Assembly: GCA_905221605.1 (NCBI GenBank) | Contig: CAJNDS010000871.1 | Location: 1-42,500, forward strand | Direction: 5' to 3' | DNA length: 42,500 bases | Source: Symbiodinium natans | Lineage: Eukaryota > Sar > Dinophyceae > Suessiales > Symbiodiniaceae | In this document: positions 40,069 through 42,500 of the stretch, one piece after another | Position numbering within the stretch: position 1 is the first letter of the stretch | Layout: every line of letters begins with the position of its first letter | The notes under the pieces: model-generated | Told to the model about the DNA's origin: nothing | Databases searched by the model: none | Seen by the model: the letters and a program-made list of their open reading frames with translations, nothing else | Position numbers and translations under genes: made by a program

Positions 40069-40890
40069 GTAACACAAAGCCCCCCAATCCGAAGTGCTGA
40101 AGCGGCGCGCCTCGGCTGGGCGACATCGCAGGTTGCGCTCCGGGCTTCTTGCCGGGACTTCTGGACCTCAGAGGCTTCAGTGGGGGGAGCCGTGAATGCA
40201 TGCCCAGAGGCCCCAACGTGGTTCGCTTCAGTTTCTAGAAAAGCGTGCCTTGGATCATTCTTCTGCCCTTGGCGACTCTTCTTCCAATCACAATGGAAAC
40301 GGATATGGGTTTAGGGTTTTTGGGGTTTAGGTCTTTGTTTGGCCGCCCACCTAGCTGAACTGTGCGTCCACGTTGCTTGGATTTGGCTGTTATGGCTGTT
40401 AATCCGTGAAACTTTCGTTTAGGCATCTGCCTTGTAACTTTGTGGGCAGTTTTTTTTTTTTTGCTCCCGCATAGCTGGCCGAACCGCAACCAGGGTTTAT
40501 GGGCAGGATTTAGGGTTTTGGCCCCCAGGAAGCAACTAGCAAGCTTAAAACATTGCTGCAGTTCAGGCCCAACCCTAGAGACAATTTAACTCAACTCGTG
40601 GCCCTAGAAGCCCCTACTGGGAAAACGCCGAAGACGCACTGCGCTTCACCTTCTGAACCCTCAGCTCCTAGTAAGAATACAGTAGCTGTAACAAAAACAT
40701 AACGACCACAATAAAATGAATAATAATAGTAACAAAAAATGGTAATAATAATGACGACCACAAAAAATCTACTACAGAGCTAAGGCTTGCGCCTTGCCGG
40801 CGACTTGTGCTTTGCGGAGCGCGAGCGGCTCCTGCCAGTCTCTCGAAATCTATGGCCAAGAGGCTGCGCAGGGCACCTCGAAACCTGAAC
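40069..40890. other. No supported gene; motif and A/T-rich stretch
   Basis: The region holds two forms of the GCTCCCGCATAGCTGGC motif (40336 and 40449-40490) and an A/T-rich run with AATAATAATA-type units at about 40700-40770. A telomere-like CCCTAAACCCTAAACTC array lies at 40895-40926. Confidence 0.45.
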
Positions 40891-40927
40891 ACCCTAAACC
40901 CTAAACCCTAAACTCTAAACCCTAAAC

Positions 40928-41116
40928 CATATTCCAGGTCTGACAGATCAACAGAAGGAAGATCGGATCTGACAACTTGTTTTTTGTAGAAGAGTCCGTG
41001 GGCCCCTGTCAGCATGGCACGCCCGACATCCACCTCAACCGCAGGAAAGTAATGTAGACCAGGAAGGAGCCCAAAGACCCGCCCCTCCTCTTCCTCTTCT
41101 TGGATGGCTTCGCGAC
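40928..41116 (-). CDS. Exon of an unknown acidic/hydrophobic protein
   Basis: After TGAAAAG|G the exon reads REAIQEEEEEGRVFGLLPGL, then HYFPAVEVDVGRAMLTGAHG and LFYKKQVVRSDLPSVDLSDL. The donor is GTTTAGGG, the first unit of the telomere-like array that fills the intron start. Composition is convincing but I recognise no family. It may belong to the same minus-strand gene as the EF-hand exon. Confidence 0.55.
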
Positions 41117-41261
41117 CTTTTCAAGGATGGGCCGGCATCCAGAAAAGTCTGTTGGAGAGGATTTCGACGTTTGGCTTCGGGGTGTTGGTTGGCATCTATC
41201 TAGTTTCACACAAGAACTCGTCTGAAGGTTAAGTCTATAGGGAATCATAAGTAGGTGATAC

Positions 41262-41678
41262 ATGCATGGGGTTTCTCGCCTCCCCTGTTGTGATTTGCTC
41301 GACTTCCGTGTATCACAAAAACACCATGGCAGTAGAGCCTCGTCAGATCTCGTCAGTGAGGCATCTACGTCTCTGTCCAGGCCGGGCACAAACACTCTGC
41401 ATACACCCGTCATCACCCGTCCGTACAAGGACATATGTAATGCCATGGTAATACCTGTGAAACTCCCGGACTTCGAGCTCGGTCTAGATTGGCACCACTG
41501 GCACCCGCGGCCGAGACGGGTGCCTCGTAGCGATCACAACTCTTTTTTGGAAAGATGCGTTGTTGACCTGCCAAGTATGCTGCTTCTGTACCATTCCGCC
41601 ATCTGCATTTGCAGGATGGCCCAGCATGTCATGTGCCACATGAAAGCCGAGCAAACTGTTGGAACTGGTGTTGACTAG
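41262..41678 (+). CDS. Open frame of 138 codons, strand uncertain
   Basis: Plus reads KLPDFELGLDWHHWHPRPRR and LLLYHSAICICRMAQHVMCH. Minus is open in pieces (HAVTILVLVNTSSNSLLGFH, VFVPGLDRDVDASLTRSDEA). Minus would fit the neighbours. No family is recognised. Confidence 0.3.
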   Translation: MHGVSRLPCCDLLDFRVSQKHHGSRASSDLVSEASTSLSRPGTNTLHTPVITRPYKDICNAMVIPVKLPDFELGLDWHHWHPRPRRVPRSDHNSFLERCVVDLPSMLLLYHSAICICRMAQHVMCHMKAEQTVGTGVD

Positions 41679-41967
41679 GACCAGGATAGTGACTGCATGT
41701 AAACCTATGAGCCGCAAGGAGCACCCTGTCTCCTGGCCATGTAGCAGTAATTTAGCGCAGCTGTCAGCTCAGCCATAGTGGGTTGAAACGGCCACCAGCC
41801 ATGCCTCTAAAAGGCCAGCTTTGAGGCCAGCTTGTATTCGGTGAAAGCGCATGCATTGCAGGAAGCAGGTTATACATTAGATCACGCAGCTCCACATGTA
41901 CTTGCATGTCCCTATAGCACTTTCTACTGCGCCCAAGCACAATATAACAAAGACAATTACAAGCATA

Positions 41968-42130
41968 AAGCCGCCGCCTTCGGTTTAACTTCCTGGTGAT
42001 GCTTCTTCCAAGCGCGCATCGTGGCCATTCCGGGGCCCTTCTTTGGATGCGCTGCAGCAATGGCATGCTGCAAAGGGTTCGTGCTCAACACCAAAGCATG
42101 TTGGAGATATTCTCCAGCTGCTGCACGTCA
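41968..42130 (-). CDS. Coding-like terminal segment, unknown protein
   Basis: The minus strand reads GEYLQHALVLSTNPLQHAIA, then AAHPKKGPGMATMRAWKKHH and QEVKPKAAALCL before TAA. It lies just downstream of the EF-hand frame on the same strand and may be its last exon. Confidence 0.4.
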
Positions 42131-42189
42131 CAGCGATACGAAACCCGACAGCAGATGCCGCGCTGCAATGAAACCTTTTCTTGCACCGC

Positions 42190-42500
42190 TCATGGGGCAA
42201 CAGGCACGTGACGCAGATTGCGGTAGTAGTCTGCGATCGGGTCACTTCCTTCTTCTGTGGCCACCATCCGGAAGTAGAAGAAACAAAACTCGCGAAAGTC
42301 AAGACAGCCCTTCTGTTGCATGTCGGCTGACCGCCACATCGTCATCAAGCGGTCATGAGGCAACTCTTGTCCATGAGGTATCTTCAGCAACTCCTGCACC
42401 ATGTTGGAGAACTCCTCAAACTCGATCTCTCCACTTCCATCCTCGTCATACCTGTCGAAAGCCACCTTGAACTGCTCTATTTGACTGATCTCCAAACCCA
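42190..42500 (-). CDS. EF-hand calcium-binding protein, partial
   Basis: The frame is open to the window edge with no ATG (the first in-window codon before EISQ is TTG), so the gene begins outside. The first EF-hand, FDRYDEDGSGEIEFEEF, has D, D, S, E, E and E at loop positions 1, 3, 5, 7, 9 and 12 and should bind calcium. The second, WRSADMQQKGCLDFREF, lacks the ligands at positions 1 and 3 in good form and is probably degenerate. The tail reads DPIADYYRNLRH, then VPVAP and TGA; a GT donor after CGTCAC is possible. Its role is a calcium sensor; its partner is unknown. Confidence 0.8.
   Translation of the reverse strand, partial: GLEISQIEQFKVAFDRYDEDGSGEIEFEEFSNMVQELLKIPHGQELPHDRLMTMWRSADMQQKGCLDFREFCFFYFRMVATEEGSDPIADYYRNLRHVPVAP

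Noticed and set aside
41985-42302. A second minus frame overlapping the EF-hand exon
   Set aside because: It is an alternative register of the EF-hand exon, whose motif fixes the true frame.

Overview
This window looks like nuclear DNA of a dinoflagellate, most likely Suessiales/Symbiodiniaceae-like. No open frame is long. Genes appear as short exons (30 to about 330 nt) recognised by joining frames across introns. The introns I could place use GT, GC or GA at the 5' end and almost always AG followed by G at the 3' end, a known dinoflagellate habit. Degenerate telomere-type TTTAGGG/CCCTAAA tracts are scattered everywhere, together with long C or G homopolymers. I found no rRNA, tRNA, CRISPR array or intact dinoflagellate spliced leader.

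Layout. 1-3.7 kb: no recognisable gene. 3.72-3.98 kb (+): two exons of an unknown protein, separated by a MITE that behaves as a GA-AG intron. 4.66-13.57 kb (-): the best gene, a voltage-gated, cyclic-nucleotide-binding cation channel (KCNH/CNG/HCN-like) cut into about 15 or more exons. Its S1-S2, S3, S4, S5, pore, S6, C-linker and CNBD are all visible. 13.6-19.5 kb (mostly +): a chain of coding-like exons of one or more unidentified proteins. 19.7-20.4 kb (-): coding-like segments of unknown identity. 22.25-25.63 kb (-): a lipase maturation factor (LMF1-like) membrane protein, partly assembled. 25.86-27.3 kb: coding-like segments on both strands. 28-34 kb: sparse candidate exons, including a plus-strand exon pair at 32.52-32.89 kb split by a MITE. 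34.65-35.1 kb (-): a short charged/coiled-coil protein. 35.4-39.25 kb: a C-rich satellite with huge C homopolymer blocks. 39.8-40.0 kb: a small tandem repeat. 40.9-42.5 kb (-): an unknown acidic exon and, at the window edge, an EF-hand exon.

The main point of interest is the relation between small inverted-repeat transposons and introns. Three MITE families are present. In two cases (32585-32726 and 3835-3927) removing the element plus one copy of the flanking direct repeat joins two coding-like segments in frame with usable splice ends, as expected of introners. An LMF intron carries a 20-bp near-perfect direct repeat across its two splice sites. Telomere-like tracts repeatedly abut splice sites. 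These claims come from reading the sequence by eye; transcripts would be decisive.

The genes do not form an operon or one obvious pathway. The channel and the EF-hand protein suggest membrane excitability and calcium signalling. The LMF-like protein would act in the ER.
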